Assembly: GCF_900129565.1 (NCBI RefSeq)
Contig: NZ_FQWD01000005.1
Span: 323,941-387,940, forward strand
From: Marisediminitalea aggregata
GTDB taxonomy: Bacteria; Pseudomonadota; Gammaproteobacteria; Enterobacterales; Alteromonadaceae
Direction of reading: 5' to 3'
DNA: 64,000 nucleotides
Shown: positions 53,848 through 63,913 of the stretch, piece by piece
Position numbering within the stretch: position 1 is the first letter of the stretch
Layout of the letters: each line of letters starts with the position of its first letter
The notes under the pieces: model-generated
Told to the model about the DNA's origin: nothing
Seen by the model: only the letters and a program-made list of their open reading frames with translations
Database searches by the model: none
Program-made: the position numbers and the translations under genes

Positions 53848-54905
53848 GACGAAAACCCTCTGCTAGCAAGCCCGGCTGCAATGACCATCATAGGCGCCAG
53901 TTGATTAACCTGCTCTTCGTTGACTTTGTCACCCAGTTTGATTTGCGTAAACGGGTTAAAAATGTCGACATCAATACCCAGGTCTTGTTGCAGTGTGTCA
54001 ACCAGTGCTGGCATAACAGCACCCGCACCACATATTAAAATACGATCCGGGCGGTCGGCGTGCACGGTACTCATGTACATCTGCAACGCGCGGTTAATTT
54101 GCTGCTGTAAGTTAGCGGCGAACACCGGCAGCGTATCTGTTTCCCAATTTGCCGGGAGTTGCTGGGTAATCAATTGTTCTTCGGTGTCTTTGCGGTCCTG
54201 CATGTGGATCAGTGCCAGGTCCTGAATCAGCATGTCGACCCCAAAGTTATGCTCCTTGCTGTACATCACTTCACCAGATTGCCACACACACATTTGCAAC
54301 AATGAGGCGCCGATATTGATACAGCAAACGCGCTCATCTTCCCCTTTGTTCGGGTAGAAGTGGTCAATGGCGTTGCCCAGTGCATACCCTTCTACATCGA
54401 CCACTAGCGGTTCAAACCCCTGCTCGCGGACCAAGGTAGAGCGCAGCATGACTACGTCTTTATGGGCAGCGGTTAGCAGCACATTTACTTTGCCAGCATG
54501 GGTTTCACTCATGCCAAGCTCTTCAAAATCCAGGTAGACTTCTTCAAGGGGGTAGGGAATAAGGCTGTCGGCCTCGACTTCAATTTGGCCTTCCAGTTCA
54601 AAGTCAGTTTGGTCTGGCTCCATATGGACCACTTTACTGATCACTGACGCACCAGCAACAGCAATGGCCGCGGGCTTCAGTTTGCTCTTCATCGCTTTAC
54701 GCACTTTGCGCAATGCCAGACTGACCGCTTCCATGTCTGTGATTTCGCGTTCTTTAAACGCGTCTTTAATAATGGGTTCGCAAGCAAAAGCCGTTAAGGT
54801 GTAATCACCCTCACTGCCTTCCAGCACCACTGCTTTTATACAACGCGTCCCGATGTCGAGACCGACAATGGGTGGTTGCTTCTTTTTAAACAGCGATTTC
54901 AACAT
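53835..54905 (-). CDS. pilM: Type IV pilus actin-like ATPase PilM
   Basis: PilM is a cytoplasmic actin-like protein that recruits PilN. The phosphate-binding VGLDIGTRCIKAVVLEG (14-30) and the GAGAVMPALVD adenine loop are present in the 356-residue sequence. It is first in pilMNOPQ and divergent from mrcA; the 139-base gap is AT-rich, with a weak TATAAA-type box (54998-55003) for mrcA and no certain pil promoter. Confidence 0.95.
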   Translation of the reverse strand: MLKSLFKKKQPPIVGLDIGTRCIKAVVLEGSEGDYTLTAFACEPIIKDAFKEREITDMEAVSLALRKVRKAMKSKLKPAAIAVAGASVISKVVHMEPDQTDFELEGQIEVEADSLIPYPLEEVYLDFEELGMSETHAGKVNVLLTAAHKDVVMLRSTLVREQGFEPLVVDVEGYALGNAIDHFYPNKGEDERVCCINIGASLLQMCVWQSGEVMYSKEHNFGVDMLIQDLALIHMQDRKDTEEQLITQQLPANWETDTLPVFAANLQQQINRALQMYMSTVHADRPDRILICGAGAVMPALVDTLQQDLGIDVDIFNPFTQIKLGDKVNEEQVNQLAPMMVIAAGLASRGFSSWHM

Positions 54906-55044
54906 ATAAACCGTGCCTTTGCGTGCCTGCGTAAATTTCTACCATATGATGTTACTTAATTTTTTTCTATTAAATGGTTCTAATAAATACACTTAGGTAT
55001 AAAATATAAGTCATTTTGGCAAAAAAGCCCTGAAATATCGTATC

Positions 55045-57714
55045 GTGAAGTACATTAAAACCTTATTAAAACTTGGCATTATTGCCGGATTGCTCGGAAG
55101 CATTGTACTAACGGGTATCTATTTCTATATCAAACCTGATCTGCCCAGCGTTGCTATCCTGAAGGACGTGCGGTTGCAGACGCCTATGCGTATCTACACC
55201 CACGACGGTAAACTGATATCCCAATACGGTGTCAAAAGACGGATTCCGGTAACACTGGACGAAACGCCAGATTTACTGAAAAAAGCCATATTGGCCACTG
55301 AAGACAACCGTTTTTATGACCACTTTGGTATTGATCCTATCGGCATCACCCGGGCTTTCATTAACCTGGTAATCACCGGTGAGAAAAGTCAGGGGGCCAG
55401 TACGCTTACGCAGCAGTTAGCGCGCGGATTCTTCCTGACCCGCGAAAAAACCTACATCCGTAAAATCAAAGAAGTGTTCATTGCTTTGCACATGGAAGCA
55501 GAGCTCTCCAAAGACGAAATTTTTGAACTCTATCTGAATAAAATTGAGCTGGGTCACCGTTCGTTCGGGTTTGGTGCGGCAGCACAAGTGTATTACGGCA
55601 AAAAGCTGAACGAACTCAATCTGGCCCAAATTGCAACGCTGGCCGGGTTACCGCAAGCGCCGTCTGTGTTAAATCCAATCAGTCGCCCGGACCGTTCCCT
55701 GGAACGTCGCAGAATTGTATTACTGCGTATGCTGGATGAGGGGTACATCACCCGCCAGCAATTCGACGAGGCGTTAAATTCACCGGTAACCGCTAAAAAA
55801 CACGGCGCCGAAATTGAACTGGATGCCCCGTATTTAGCTGACCTTATTTACAACGAAATGGTTGAGCTATACGGCAAAGAAGAGGCCGAAACCGGTGGCT
55901 ACCAGGTGTATGCGACGGCAGATTCACACATGCAGCAAGCGGCTCAGCGCGCGGTGAAGCAAAACCTGCATGACTATGATGAGCGTCACGGTTATCGCGG
56001 ACCGGTAGCCAGGTTATGGCCTGAGGAAGACGGTAAATCTGCATCAGGCAATGCTACTACCGAACTAACCGATTCATCAGTAACACTCTGTGATACACCG
56101 GCGATGTATGCGGACTGGCCCTGTGATATCACCGAAGAACAGGTAATGATGGCGCTGGACAACGCGGGTGCGTATGGGTTTGTGTTCCCGGTAGCGGTTA
56201 CTGCAGTCGAAGAGCAGCGTTTTGTTACTCGTGATGTGACTGGCATTGAACGAGCCATTGAGTGGGAAGGGATGGATTGGGCCAGACCTTACATCAGTGA
56301 CAGTCGTCAGGGCGAGCCACCCAAAACTGCCAGCGACATAGTGTCACCAGGCGACGTTGTGTATATCCGTGAAATGGACGGACAATGGCGACTCGCGCAA
56401 TTGCCGGATGTGGCAGGCGCGTTTGTAGCATTGGATCCAAAAAATGGCGCGGTGCAAGCCATTGTGGGCGGATACAGTTTCTATCAGAGTCAGTTCAACC
56501 GCGCCACCCAGGCCAAACGTCAGGTGGGTTCGAACATTAAACCCTTTGTCTATTCTGGTGCATTGGAGCACGGTTATACCGTAGCCAGCGTTATTAATGA
56601 TGCGCCTATCAACGAATGGGATCAAGCTACAGGCGTCGCATGGCGACCACAAAACTCGCCAGCGGAATACGATGGCCCAATTCGAATGCGCGTTGCACTG
56701 GGTAAATCGAAAAACGTTGTGTCAGTAAGGTTGCTGCGAGGCGTCGGGCTCGACAACACCATAGAGCACCTGACCCGATTTGGTCTCGACCGCGCTGATA
56801 TTCACCGCGACGAAACCGTGTCATTAGGTTCAAGCTCACATACTCCGCTTGAAATAGTGCGTGGCATGGCAGTGATAGCTAACGGCGGTTATTTAATTGA
56901 ACCCTATTTTATTGACCGTGTGTCGAACGAATTTGGCGAAGTATTGTGGAAGCACAATCCGGTTGTTGCCTGCGGTGAGTGCAACAAAGACACTGAGACA
57001 ACCACCCCGGTCAACGAAGAGGATATTGATATTGAAGCCTTGCTGGCTGCTGAGTTAAATCAGCAAATGGCACCGCAGGGCGAAGAGGAGGAGGTGATTC
57101 CTGCTCCTCAGGTGATCTCTTCGCAAAATGCCTTCCTGGTTGCCGAAATGATGCGAACCGCTGTGCGCTACAATGGTAGCTACAGTAAAAAAACCGGTTG
57201 GCAAGGCACCGGTTGGCGAGCCAGCAATATCCTTGGGCGCGAAGACTTAGCCGGTAAAACCGGTACAACCAATGATTCACGAGATGCCTGGTTCAGTGGT
57301 TTCAACCGTAATCTGGTGGCAACTGCCTGGGTTGGTTTTGATGATATGAGCCGCCAGTTGGGGCGTGCAGCGTATAACCGCCCCCTTGCCGCCCGCAATC
57401 CGGAGCGCTTCGGCTGGATAGGTAATGCGCTGGTTGGGGCAGAAAGTGGTGCCAATGCGGCACAACCTGCCTGGATACGATTTATGCAGGTTGCCCTGGA
57501 TGGAGAGCCTGAAGCGCCCATGCCAGTACCTGATGACATTGTGCGCGTACGCATTGATCGTACCAGTGGAAAGTTGACCCGGCGCACTGACCATACCACA
57601 CTATTCGAATATTTCCTGCGGGGCACTGAGCCAACCGTTTATGTGCTTGAAGATGACATCGACGATCCGGCTCAGCAGGATGAAGAAAGTGTAGACGTAG
57701 AGGAAATTTTCTAA
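55045..57714 (+). CDS. mrcA: Bifunctional penicillin-binding protein 1A
   Basis: PBP1a polymerises and cross-links peptidoglycan, mainly during elongation. A membrane helix (about 8-28) precedes the GT51 domain with E86 in ATEDNRFYDHFG and QGASTLTQQLARGF, an OB-like insertion (about 300-430), and the transpeptidase with the SNIK, SKN and KTGTTNDSRDAWF motifs. At 889 residues, with the divergent pilM neighbour, it is a typical PBP1a. The C-terminus is strongly acidic (DDIDDPAQQDEESVDVEE). The start is GTG at 55045 with a weak ribosome-binding site. Confidence 0.95.
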   Translation: MKYIKTLLKLGIIAGLLGSIVLTGIYFYIKPDLPSVAILKDVRLQTPMRIYTHDGKLISQYGVKRRIPVTLDETPDLLKKAILATEDNRFYDHFGIDPIGITRAFINLVITGEKSQGASTLTQQLARGFFLTREKTYIRKIKEVFIALHMEAELSKDEIFELYLNKIELGHRSFGFGAAAQVYYGKKLNELNLAQIATLAGLPQAPSVLNPISRPDRSLERRRIVLLRMLDEGYITRQQFDEALNSPVTAKKHGAEIELDAPYLADLIYNEMVELYGKEEAETGGYQVYATADSHMQQAAQRAVKQNLHDYDERHGYRGPVARLWPEEDGKSASGNATTELTDSSVTLCDTPAMYADWPCDITEEQVMMALDNAGAYGFVFPVAVTAVEEQRFVTRDVTGIERAIEWEGMDWARPYISDSRQGEPPKTASDIVSPGDVVYIREMDGQWRLAQLPDVAGAFVALDPKNGAVQAIVGGYSFYQSQFNRATQAKRQVGSNIKPFVYSGALEHGYTVASVINDAPINEWDQATGVAWRPQNSPAEYDGPIRMRVALGKSKNVVSVRLLRGVGLDNTIEHLTRFGLDRADIHRDETVSLGSSSHTPLEIVRGMAVIANGGYLIEPYFIDRVSNEFGEVLWKHNPVVACGECNKDTETTTPVNEEDIDIEALLAAELNQQMAPQGEEEEVIPAPQVISSQNAFLVAEMMRTAVRYNGSYSKKTGWQGTGWRASNILGREDLAGKTGTTNDSRDAWFSGFNRNLVATAWVGFDDMSRQLGRAAYNRPLAARNPERFGWIGNALVGAESGANAAQPAWIRFMQVALDGEPEAPMPVPDDIVRVRIDRTSGKLTRRTDHTTLFEYFLRGTEPTVYVLEDDIDDPAQQDEESVDVEEIF

Positions 57715-57760
57715 CGTTTGCGCCAAACGACAATGCTAAAAAAATAAATGGTTAACTACA

Positions 57761-59452
57761 ATGTCTGATGACGATAAGCGCTATCTGTATATCCCTCATG
57801 CGGGGCCCTCGCTACTGGAGACCCCGCTGCTGAACAAAGGCAGTGCGTTCACTGCGCGCGAACGAACCGCCTTTAACCTTACCGGTTTATTACCGCCCCG
57901 TTACGAAACCATCGAAGAACAAGTCGAACGTGCTTACATGCAATACAGCTCGTTTGACGAGCCGCTGAATAAACACATTTACTTGCGTGCCATTCAGGAT
58001 ACCAACGAAACTCTATTCTACCGTCTTATTCAGCGTCACATTGAAGAGATGATGCCTATCATCTATACCCCAACGGTGGGGGACGCCTGTGAGCAGTTTT
58101 CTGATATTTATCGCAGCTCGCGCGGCTTGTTCATCAGCTGGGAAGAGCGCCATCAAATCGATGATATCGTCCGCAATGCGACTAAGCGCAAAGTAAAGGT
58201 CATTGTGGTAACCGACGGTGAACGTATTCTTGGTCTTGGCGACCAGGGAATTGGCGGTATGGGTATTCCTATCGGTAAGCTTTCGCTATACACCGCGTGT
58301 GGCGGGATTTCTCCTGCTTACACGCTGCCGGTAATGCTTGACGTGGGTACCAACAACGAAAAGCTGCTGAACGACCCTATGTACATGGGCGCGCGTCATC
58401 CGCGTATCAGTCAGGAAGAGTACGACGAGTTCCTTGATATGTTCATGCGCGCGGTAAGTAAGCGCTGGCCGGAAGCCATGATCCAGTTCGAAGACTTCGC
58501 TCAGCCTAATGCCATGCCACTTCTGAAGCGTTATCGCGACCGCGTATGTTGTTTTAACGACGATATTCAGGGTACAGCGGCAGTGACGTTGGGAACTATT
58601 CTGGCCGCATGCAGAATGCGCAAAGCCAAACTGTCTGCGATGAATATTGTGTTTGTCGGGGCGGGCTCTGCTGGTTGTGGTATTGCAGAGATGCTGATCC
58701 AGCAAATGGTGCAGGAAGGGTTGTCTGACGCGGAAGCGCGTAAGAAAATCTTTATGATCGACCGTTACGGTCTGGTTATGGAAGGGCAGGAAGGGTTACG
58801 CGACTTCCAGCAACGCTTACAGCACAGCGCTGATGAAGTAAAAGACTGGTCATTTAGTGGCGAATACCCGTCGTTACTGGACGTGGTGAATTGTGCCCAG
58901 CCCGACGTGTTAATTGGCGTATCTGGTCAGCCAGGCTTGTTCACAGAGCAAGTAATTCACGCCATGAAGCGCAACAGTGATATGCCGATTATCTTCCCGT
59001 TGAGTAACCCCTCGCGTCAGGTCGAAGCGCGTCCTGAGCAGGTCATCGAGTGGACCGAAGGTGAAGTGATTATCGCCACAGGCAGCCCGTTCAAACCCGT
59101 TGAGTACAATGGTAAAACCTATCCGATTGCGCAGTGCAACAACAGCTATATCTTCCCTGGTATTGGCCTTGGTGTAATTGCCGCTAAAGCCCGCCTGATC
59201 AGTGATGAAATGCTGATGGCGGCCAGTAATGCGCTGGCAGACGCATCGCCATTAGCCAATACGGGTGAAGGTGAGTTGTTGCCACCGCTACGTAAAATAT
59301 CCCAGCTAAGTCGGGATATTGCTTTTGCTGTTGCCAAAGTTGCCATGCAGCAAGGTCTGGCGTTAGAGCAAACCGACGAGCACCTGCTAGCCAGCATTGA
59401 ACGCAATTTCTGGCGGGCCGAATACCGGCCATACAAGCGCGTCAGCATTTAA
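57761..59452 (+). CDS. maeA: NAD-dependent malic enzyme
   Basis: MaeA decarboxylates malate to pyruvate with NAD+. The 563-residue protein tracks E. coli MaeA (SfcA) throughout: [77 protein letters not shown] (metal-binding region) and the NAD fold [15 protein letters not shown]. The start ATG is at 57761, 46 bases after mrcA. It is a single-domain malic enzyme without the phosphotransacetylase part of MaeB. Confidence 0.96.
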   Translation: MSDDDKRYLYIPHAGPSLLETPLLNKGSAFTARERTAFNLTGLLPPRYETIEEQVERAYMQYSSFDEPLNKHIYLRAIQDTNETLFYRLIQRHIEEMMPIIYTPTVGDACEQFSDIYRSSRGLFISWEERHQIDDIVRNATKRKVKVIVVTDGERILGLGDQGIGGMGIPIGKLSLYTACGGISPAYTLPVMLDVGTNNEKLLNDPMYMGARHPRISQEEYDEFLDMFMRAVSKRWPEAMIQFEDFAQPNAMPLLKRYRDRVCCFNDDIQGTAAVTLGTILAACRMRKAKLSAMNIVFVGAGSAGCGIAEMLIQQMVQEGLSDAEARKKIFMIDRYGLVMEGQEGLRDFQQRLQHSADEVKDWSFSGEYPSLLDVVNCAQPDVLIGVSGQPGLFTEQVIHAMKRNSDMPIIFPLSNPSRQVEARPEQVIEWTEGEVIIATGSPFKPVEYNGKTYPIAQCNNSYIFPGIGLGVIAAKARLISDEMLMAASNALADASPLANTGEGELLPPLRKISQLSRDIAFAVAKVAMQQGLALEQTDEHLLASIERNFWRAEYRPYKRVSI

Positions 59453-59468
59453 CCGCGAAGGTGATTTC

Positions 59469-59496
59469 AAGGGCAACATCTGGTTGCCCTTTTCGT
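59469..59496 (+). terminator. Terminator of maeA
   Basis: AAGGGCAAC (59469-59477), loop ATCTG and GTTGCCCTT (59483-59491), followed by a short T-rich tail. Confidence 0.8.
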
Positions 59497-59599
59497 TTCC
59501 CGCTACCGTGTAATTTCTGTTGCCATCTTGCAACACTTTCACACTGTCCTTTATCTTGTAACAGTTAAAATACACCCTAACGTTCTGAAAATTAGACGT

Positions 59600-59628
59600 T
59601 TGTTGTAGTTGGCATACGCTTTGATACT
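59600..59628 (+). promoter_or_regulatory. Candidate promoter of the DUF4382 lipoprotein gene
   Basis: TTGTTG (59600-59605), 17 bases and GATACT (59623-59628). The leader would be about 35 bases. Confidence 0.4.
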
Positions 59629-59669
59629 AACTTCTCTGTAATGATAAATAAAAGCATTCCGGAGTAGTT

Positions 59670-60644
59670 ATGATGTCTCTACGTCAATTCAATTTAAAAC
59701 CCATTACCCAAGCGGTCCTGATTAGTGCCGTGGTCAGTACATTAGCTGCGTGCGGGGGCTCGGGTTCCGACAGCAACCCAAATAACGCCGGTAACGAGCC
59801 TGATAGTACGTCGTTTTCATTAGCCGTTTCTGACGCCCCTGTTGATCAAGCCAATGAAGTGGTGGTGTATTTCGATACGGTGGAGTTGATTGGCGAAGAA
59901 GGCAATCAAACGTTTGATGTACGCGATGGCAATGGCGATCCGATGGCAATCGACTTGCTGCAATATCAGGGCGATGCCTTTGTTGAAATTGTTTCTGCTA
60001 CAGAAATCCCGCTAGGTACTTACTCGCAGCTTCGATTGGTTGTAACAGACGACTCTTACATTTCTACTGACATAGGCACATTTGATCTTGCTGTCCCAAG
60101 CGGCGAACTAAAGCTGGATGGCTTTGTTGCGTTGCCTAATGTTGAGGCGGCTTACACTGTCGAGTTTGACCTGCGTAAAAGTGTCGTCGACCCGGTAGGA
60201 CAAACTACGACTTACTTCCTGAAGCCTCGCGGTGTGCGCCTGGTTGCAAATAGCGATGTCGGTACGCTGAGCGGTACCGTCTCCTCTGACTTGATTACGC
60301 ATCCGGATTGCAGCGTTAAAGCCGACAGCGATGTAGGAAACGCCGTGTATATTTACGGCGATGTAAACCTGGACGCGGCCGTTCTGGGCGATGATGCGGA
60401 CAACCCAAGCGATACGCAAGAGGTGTCGCCCTACGCTATTGCCACGGTGAATTACGATGAAGCTTCTGACTCATACAGCTATGTAGCGGGCTACTTACCT
60501 GCTGGTGACTACACGGTTGCATTTAGTTGTTTGGCTGACGTTGACGAACCAGAATCAGATGAAAACGCGGAAGATGGATTTACCTTCCAGGCGGTAACTG
60601 AAACCAGTATTACTGCAGGTAACGAGACCGTATTGGCACTTTAA
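59670..60644 (+). CDS. DUF4382 domain lipoprotein
   Basis: A lipobox STLAAC gives lipidation at Cys28, followed by a GGSGSDSNPNN linker. The DUF4382 domain (about 46-195) has SFSLAVSDAPVDQANEVVVYFDTVEL and IPLGTYSQLRLVV. The second half (about 195-324) is a carboxypeptidase-regulatory-like beta-sandwich (GTLSGTVSSD ... YLPAGDYTVAFSC). The protein is acidic, in keeping with a marine exported protein. CGGAG precedes the ATG. Function is unknown; such proteins are thought to sit on the cell surface or in the periplasm. Confidence 0.85.
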   Translation: MMSLRQFNLKPITQAVLISAVVSTLAACGGSGSDSNPNNAGNEPDSTSFSLAVSDAPVDQANEVVVYFDTVELIGEEGNQTFDVRDGNGDPMAIDLLQYQGDAFVEIVSATEIPLGTYSQLRLVVTDDSYISTDIGTFDLAVPSGELKLDGFVALPNVEAAYTVEFDLRKSVVDPVGQTTTYFLKPRGVRLVANSDVGTLSGTVSSDLITHPDCSVKADSDVGNAVYIYGDVNLDAAVLGDDADNPSDTQEVSPYAIATVNYDEASDSYSYVAGYLPAGDYTVAFSCLADVDEPESDENAEDGFTFQAVTETSITAGNETVLAL

Positions 60645-60649
60645 CCCTT

Positions 60650-60676
60650 AGTGGGCAAGGGACTGCCCACTTTTTT
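60650..60676 (+). terminator. Terminator of the DUF4382 gene
   Basis: AGTGGGCA (60650-60657) and TGCCCACT (60664-60671) form the stem, followed by a T-run. It abuts the end of the convergent hydrolase gene. Confidence 0.88.
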
Positions 60677-61538
60677 ATGCGGTTTGTTTTTGCAGCCACT
60701 GACTGGCGATAGACCACAACGGCAAACACTGGCGCGAGAAAAAGCGCATATGGCCAATATGACTTAGGCCGTACGTAGTGGGGTTGAGAGACTTCTTCTG
60801 TGCTTTAATGCGGCTGTAAACAGCCAGCATTTCATCGACGTTCTGAGGACGTGCAATTTCATCGTCGGTGGCCGTCAGCCACAACGAAGGCTGAGTCAGG
60901 TCATCGTAATAATGCCGGGTTACACCTTTGCCAAATTCGGTTTTCACATAACCCTGACCGTTACACCACTTCTGCCATTGAGCAGCCACGCGTTTTGGTA
61001 ATGGCTCTCCCATTCCCACCCATTGAGATTGAGTTTGCCCAAACAACAGGTTAGTAAGCGGTATAAAACAGTTCATGTAGAAATGGGCTTTGAATTTGTA
61101 GGGCCAGTCGAAGTTACGCAAGCTACCTGAAGAGCTCCCAAACGTAACAAAGCTATGAAGCTGGTGGCTGTTAGGCATGAGGCCAACTAACTGCCCGCCA
61201 GCACTGTGGCCAATTAAATGTAGCGGTATATCAGGGTACAACGACTTTAACGTATCCAAAACCGCTGGCATATCCAGCTCGCCCCAACACTGCAGTGATG
61301 CATTGCGCATGATGTGTTTATGTTTGTCAGATTCGCCGATGCCCCGGTTATCGTAGGTCAGTACAGCGAAGCCCTGCTCACTCAAAAACTTGGCGAAATG
61401 TTGGTAAAAACGCTGACCAATACCCGTTGCAGGCGCAAGCATAATTGCCCCGGTGGCGAGCTTCTTCGCTGGGTATAGTGTCGCAGCTAACTTTACGCCA
61501 TCTGTACAGGTAATCGTGAGCGGTTTAGGGATTGTCAT
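60675..61538 (-). CDS. Alpha/beta hydrolase (COG4757-like)
   Basis: The 287-residue cytoplasmic protein has the oxyanion segment LAPATGIGQRFYQHFAKFLSEQGF, TYDNRGIGES, the nucleophile in GHSAGGQ, an acid probably in TATDDEIA and the base in SHIGHMRFF. No signal peptide is present. ATG at 61538 begins MTIPKPLTITCTDGVKLAA; the frame is open to 61640 but that part has no domain. Substrate is not evident. Confidence 0.85.
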   Translation of the reverse strand: MTIPKPLTITCTDGVKLAATLYPAKKLATGAIMLAPATGIGQRFYQHFAKFLSEQGFAVLTYDNRGIGESDKHKHIMRNASLQCWGELDMPAVLDTLKSLYPDIPLHLIGHSAGGQLVGLMPNSHQLHSFVTFGSSSGSLRNFDWPYKFKAHFYMNCFIPLTNLLFGQTQSQWVGMGEPLPKRVAAQWQKWCNGQGYVKTEFGKGVTRHYYDDLTQPSLWLTATDDEIARPQNVDEMLAVYSRIKAQKKSLNPTTYGLSHIGHMRFFSRQCLPLWSIASQWLQKQTA

Positions 61539-61717
61539 AAGAGATGCAGTAATACGATTCTGGTCTAACCAGTTGGCAGTATAGCGGAGCAGTGCCTGAA
61601 GTGCTACTTTATCGGGGCAGTGAACTCTGGGCGGATACAAAGGTCAACAGCCCCTGGTACTTGTAAAATCTGTTCAGGCCCCAATATCTTTCTAACTACA
61701 ATCCAAACGGAGTTGGT

Positions 61718-62863
61718 GTGAATAAGGGATTAATGTTACTACTTTGCCTGTGTTTTTTATTATCACCGCTGGCCACTGCCGGAGTAGACTGGCTGCCCCA
61801 GCAACACATAAAATCACAGATCCTAAAGGAACAGCGCGCTTATCGTGTGTCGTTACCTGAAAACTATGAGCAATTTTCCCGGCAATATCCGTTGTTACTA
61901 GTGCTGGATGGCGACCACTATGGCGATCTTGTCGCTAATAACGCTCAGTTTTTGGCGGAAGCCGGTGATATACCCGAACATGTGATCGTTGCGCTGTCTT
62001 CAGTAAACCGATTGCGGGATTTTACGCCTACAGACTCGCCAGATTGGCATGGTGATGGCGGCGCTGAGGCCTTTTCAAACTTCATTAACAACGAACTGCT
62101 CAGCGCGCTAAAGGCGGACTATCGCATTGGTGGGCACAAGGTTATCTGGGGGCATTCGGCGGCTGGGCTGTACGTGATGTACCACTTGTATACTTCTCCA
62201 ACCACGTTTGATGCGTATCTGGTTAATGACGGCTCACTGGATTGGGACAATGGTGTGGTGGTTGATAGCCTGCGGCAGTACCTGCAAAAAGACACGCACC
62301 CCAAGCAGTTTCTCTATTTCAATAACAGTTATCTGCTTGAGGATATACCAGACGAGTTTCGATTTGTTGATCACGTAAAGGCTGTGCTGAAAGCCAATTC
62401 CACTCAGTCATTGCGTTGGGTTTATCAAAATCTGAGTAATGAAAGCCATGCCACTATACCATTGGTGGGCAGCGTTCACGCTCTGCGAGCCCTCTATGAA
62501 GGCTACAGGATCCCAGAAGCCATTGTGTATAAAGGGCTGGAAGCCATGAAGTCGTATGTTGAGTCCTTGTCTGGTCGGATTGGCGCGAAACAGAAAGTTG
62601 CTGAGGAAAGCTTGTTGGATTACGGCTACCACGCGCTGTTTTCTGAACACATTGATATCGAGCATGCCATTGAGACCTTCAAATACACGGTGAGCTTATA
62701 TCCGGAATCCATTGCATCACTTGAAGGCCTGTATCTTGCCTATGAGGAAACAGGCAATAAAACATTGGCAGGTGCTGCGTTAAACCAAGCAATCGATGTG
62801 GCTAAACGTAACGGCTCTGACGAATTACAGCGGCTACTGGATATGAAACAGGGCACTGAATGA
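61718..62863 (+). CDS. Exported esterase (alpha/beta hydrolase) with C-terminal TPR-like helices
   Basis: A signal peptide (1-21, ATA|GVDW) leads into a putative esterase D-type domain (about 25-280) with LLLVLDGDHY, the nucleophile in WGHSAAGLYVMY and a base in NESHATIPLVG. Residues about 305-375 form paired helices similar to TPR repeats (EHAIETFKYTVSLYPESIASLEGLYLAYEETGN). The start is GTG at 61718, five bases after ACGGAG. It is divergent from the other hydrolase. Related IroE/Fes-type enzymes cut siderophore esters, but no siderophore genes are nearby. Confidence 0.85.
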   Translation: MNKGLMLLLCLCFLLSPLATAGVDWLPQQHIKSQILKEQRAYRVSLPENYEQFSRQYPLLLVLDGDHYGDLVANNAQFLAEAGDIPEHVIVALSSVNRLRDFTPTDSPDWHGDGGAEAFSNFINNELLSALKADYRIGGHKVIWGHSAAGLYVMYHLYTSPTTFDAYLVNDGSLDWDNGVVVDSLRQYLQKDTHPKQFLYFNNSYLLEDIPDEFRFVDHVKAVLKANSTQSLRWVYQNLSNESHATIPLVGSVHALRALYEGYRIPEAIVYKGLEAMKSYVESLSGRIGAKQKVAEESLLDYGYHALFSEHIDIEHAIETFKYTVSLYPESIASLEGLYLAYEETGNKTLAGAALNQAIDVAKRNGSDELQRLLDMKQGTE

Positions 62864-62926
62864 TACTCTGAACGGGCGTATGACATACTGGCAAGACAGC
62901 GTCGGGGGGTAGTAATTCTATGCCAG

Positions 62927-63388
62927 TTAACCATAGTTTCTTACTACGGCATTCCTGATAAAATTGAATTGAAACCAGACCATAATCGGCATTGCACTAA
63001 AACTGTAAATGACCCAAAGGTACCAGCTCCCTTCGACAGCGGTAAGGGCGTATACGACAACTGCGTATACAAGCCAGTATACGGAATGCACTTTGATACA
63101 AACAGGCAGACTCAGCACAATCACCGTGTCTAGTACGCCGGCCTTCTGGTAGTGCGCACAGGCTTTGTAAACTTTGAGTGCACCAAGGTGGAATACCACC
63201 AACGATGCAACGTATGACGCGAGTGTGATCACATCCAATGAATACGATAAACCAAACAAGTACATGGGTAATACCGTGCTGGCCGTTTGCAAATAGAAGC
63301 AGGCGATGTAGTACCTGATTTTTTGGCCTTGACCGAGTTCCTCATTGGCTAATAATGCCGCCAGGCGATCCGTGTCCCAGAAGTACAT
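62927..63388 (-). CDS. Multi-span membrane protein, unrecognised
   Basis: The 153-residue protein has about four hydrophobic segments (about 25-46, 50-70, 90-113 and 120-145) after a charged start (MYFWDTDRLAALLANEELGQGQKIRYY). It contains several Cys and His residues in the middle (KACAHYQKAG, VCIKVHS). I do not recognise the family. It is read toward the esterase gene, so the two converge. Confidence 0.6.
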   Translation of the reverse strand: MYFWDTDRLAALLANEELGQGQKIRYYIACFYLQTASTVLPMYLFGLSYSLDVITLASYVASLVVFHLGALKVYKACAHYQKAGVLDTVIVLSLPVCIKVHSVYWLVYAVVVYALTAVEGSWYLWVIYSFSAMPIMVWFQFNFIRNAVVRNYG

Positions 63389-63514
63389 AGTGCTTCATCC
63401 CTGAATGAATTTAGTGTGTTATTGAACAATATCAGGTGGATATGACAAAAGCGATCAGTGTGATTGAGGCTTAAGACACAAGTGGGGCAGTTGGGCCTGA
63501 CTTTAATAAACAGG

Positions 63515-63904
63515 TTAATTTTTTACTTCTGAGGCTGCTCCACTTTGTAACGCGAGATGCGCAGCAAATGGACCATATAATTGAGAACTGCCATCAAAGG
63601 CGTTGTGTAACAATATATAATTCGTTGATTCACTATTGAGTCGATACAATGTAAACCCCAAACCATCTGAGATTATTTTACTCTGCAATTGGCACGTTTC
63701 CGCAGTGCTCAAAGCTTCTTTTCCAAACACTCGGTCTGAGGCGTTATCCTCAATGAAAGCACTCTTTTGGTGCAGTTGTTTAATGTATTCAACTTCCACT
63801 CCTTCGCAGTTGCGGACCTTAAATGCATATGCATTTAAACTGCTAAGGGCGACAATGGTAGTAACAGAAACCACCGTTCTCAGGACTACATTAAACGGCC
63901 ACAT
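63515..63904 (-). CDS. Exported small protein, unrecognised
   Basis: Of about 130 residues, the first 25-27 form a signal peptide (LSSLNAYA|FKVRNCEGVEV). The mature part has two cysteines (about residues 34 and 73 of the longer form) that could form a disulfide, and is otherwise of mixed composition. ATG at 63904 and GTG at 63910 are both possible starts. The upstream partial gene ends four bases before the GTG, so the two are likely cotranscribed. Confidence 0.6.
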   Translation of the reverse strand: MWPFNVVLRTVVSVTTIVALSSLNAYAFKVRNCEGVEVEYIKQLHQKSAFIEDNASDRVFGKEALSTAETCQLQSKIISDGLGFTLYRLNSESTNYILLHNAFDGSSQLYGPFAAHLALQSGAASEVKN

Positions 63905-63913
63905 TTGCACTCG

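Noticed and set aside
59610..59626. TGGCATACGCTTTGATA as a sigma-54 promoter of the DUF4382 gene
   Set aside because: The -24 half is good but the essential -12 GC is GA, no NtrC box is near, and a sigma-70 arrangement overlaps it.
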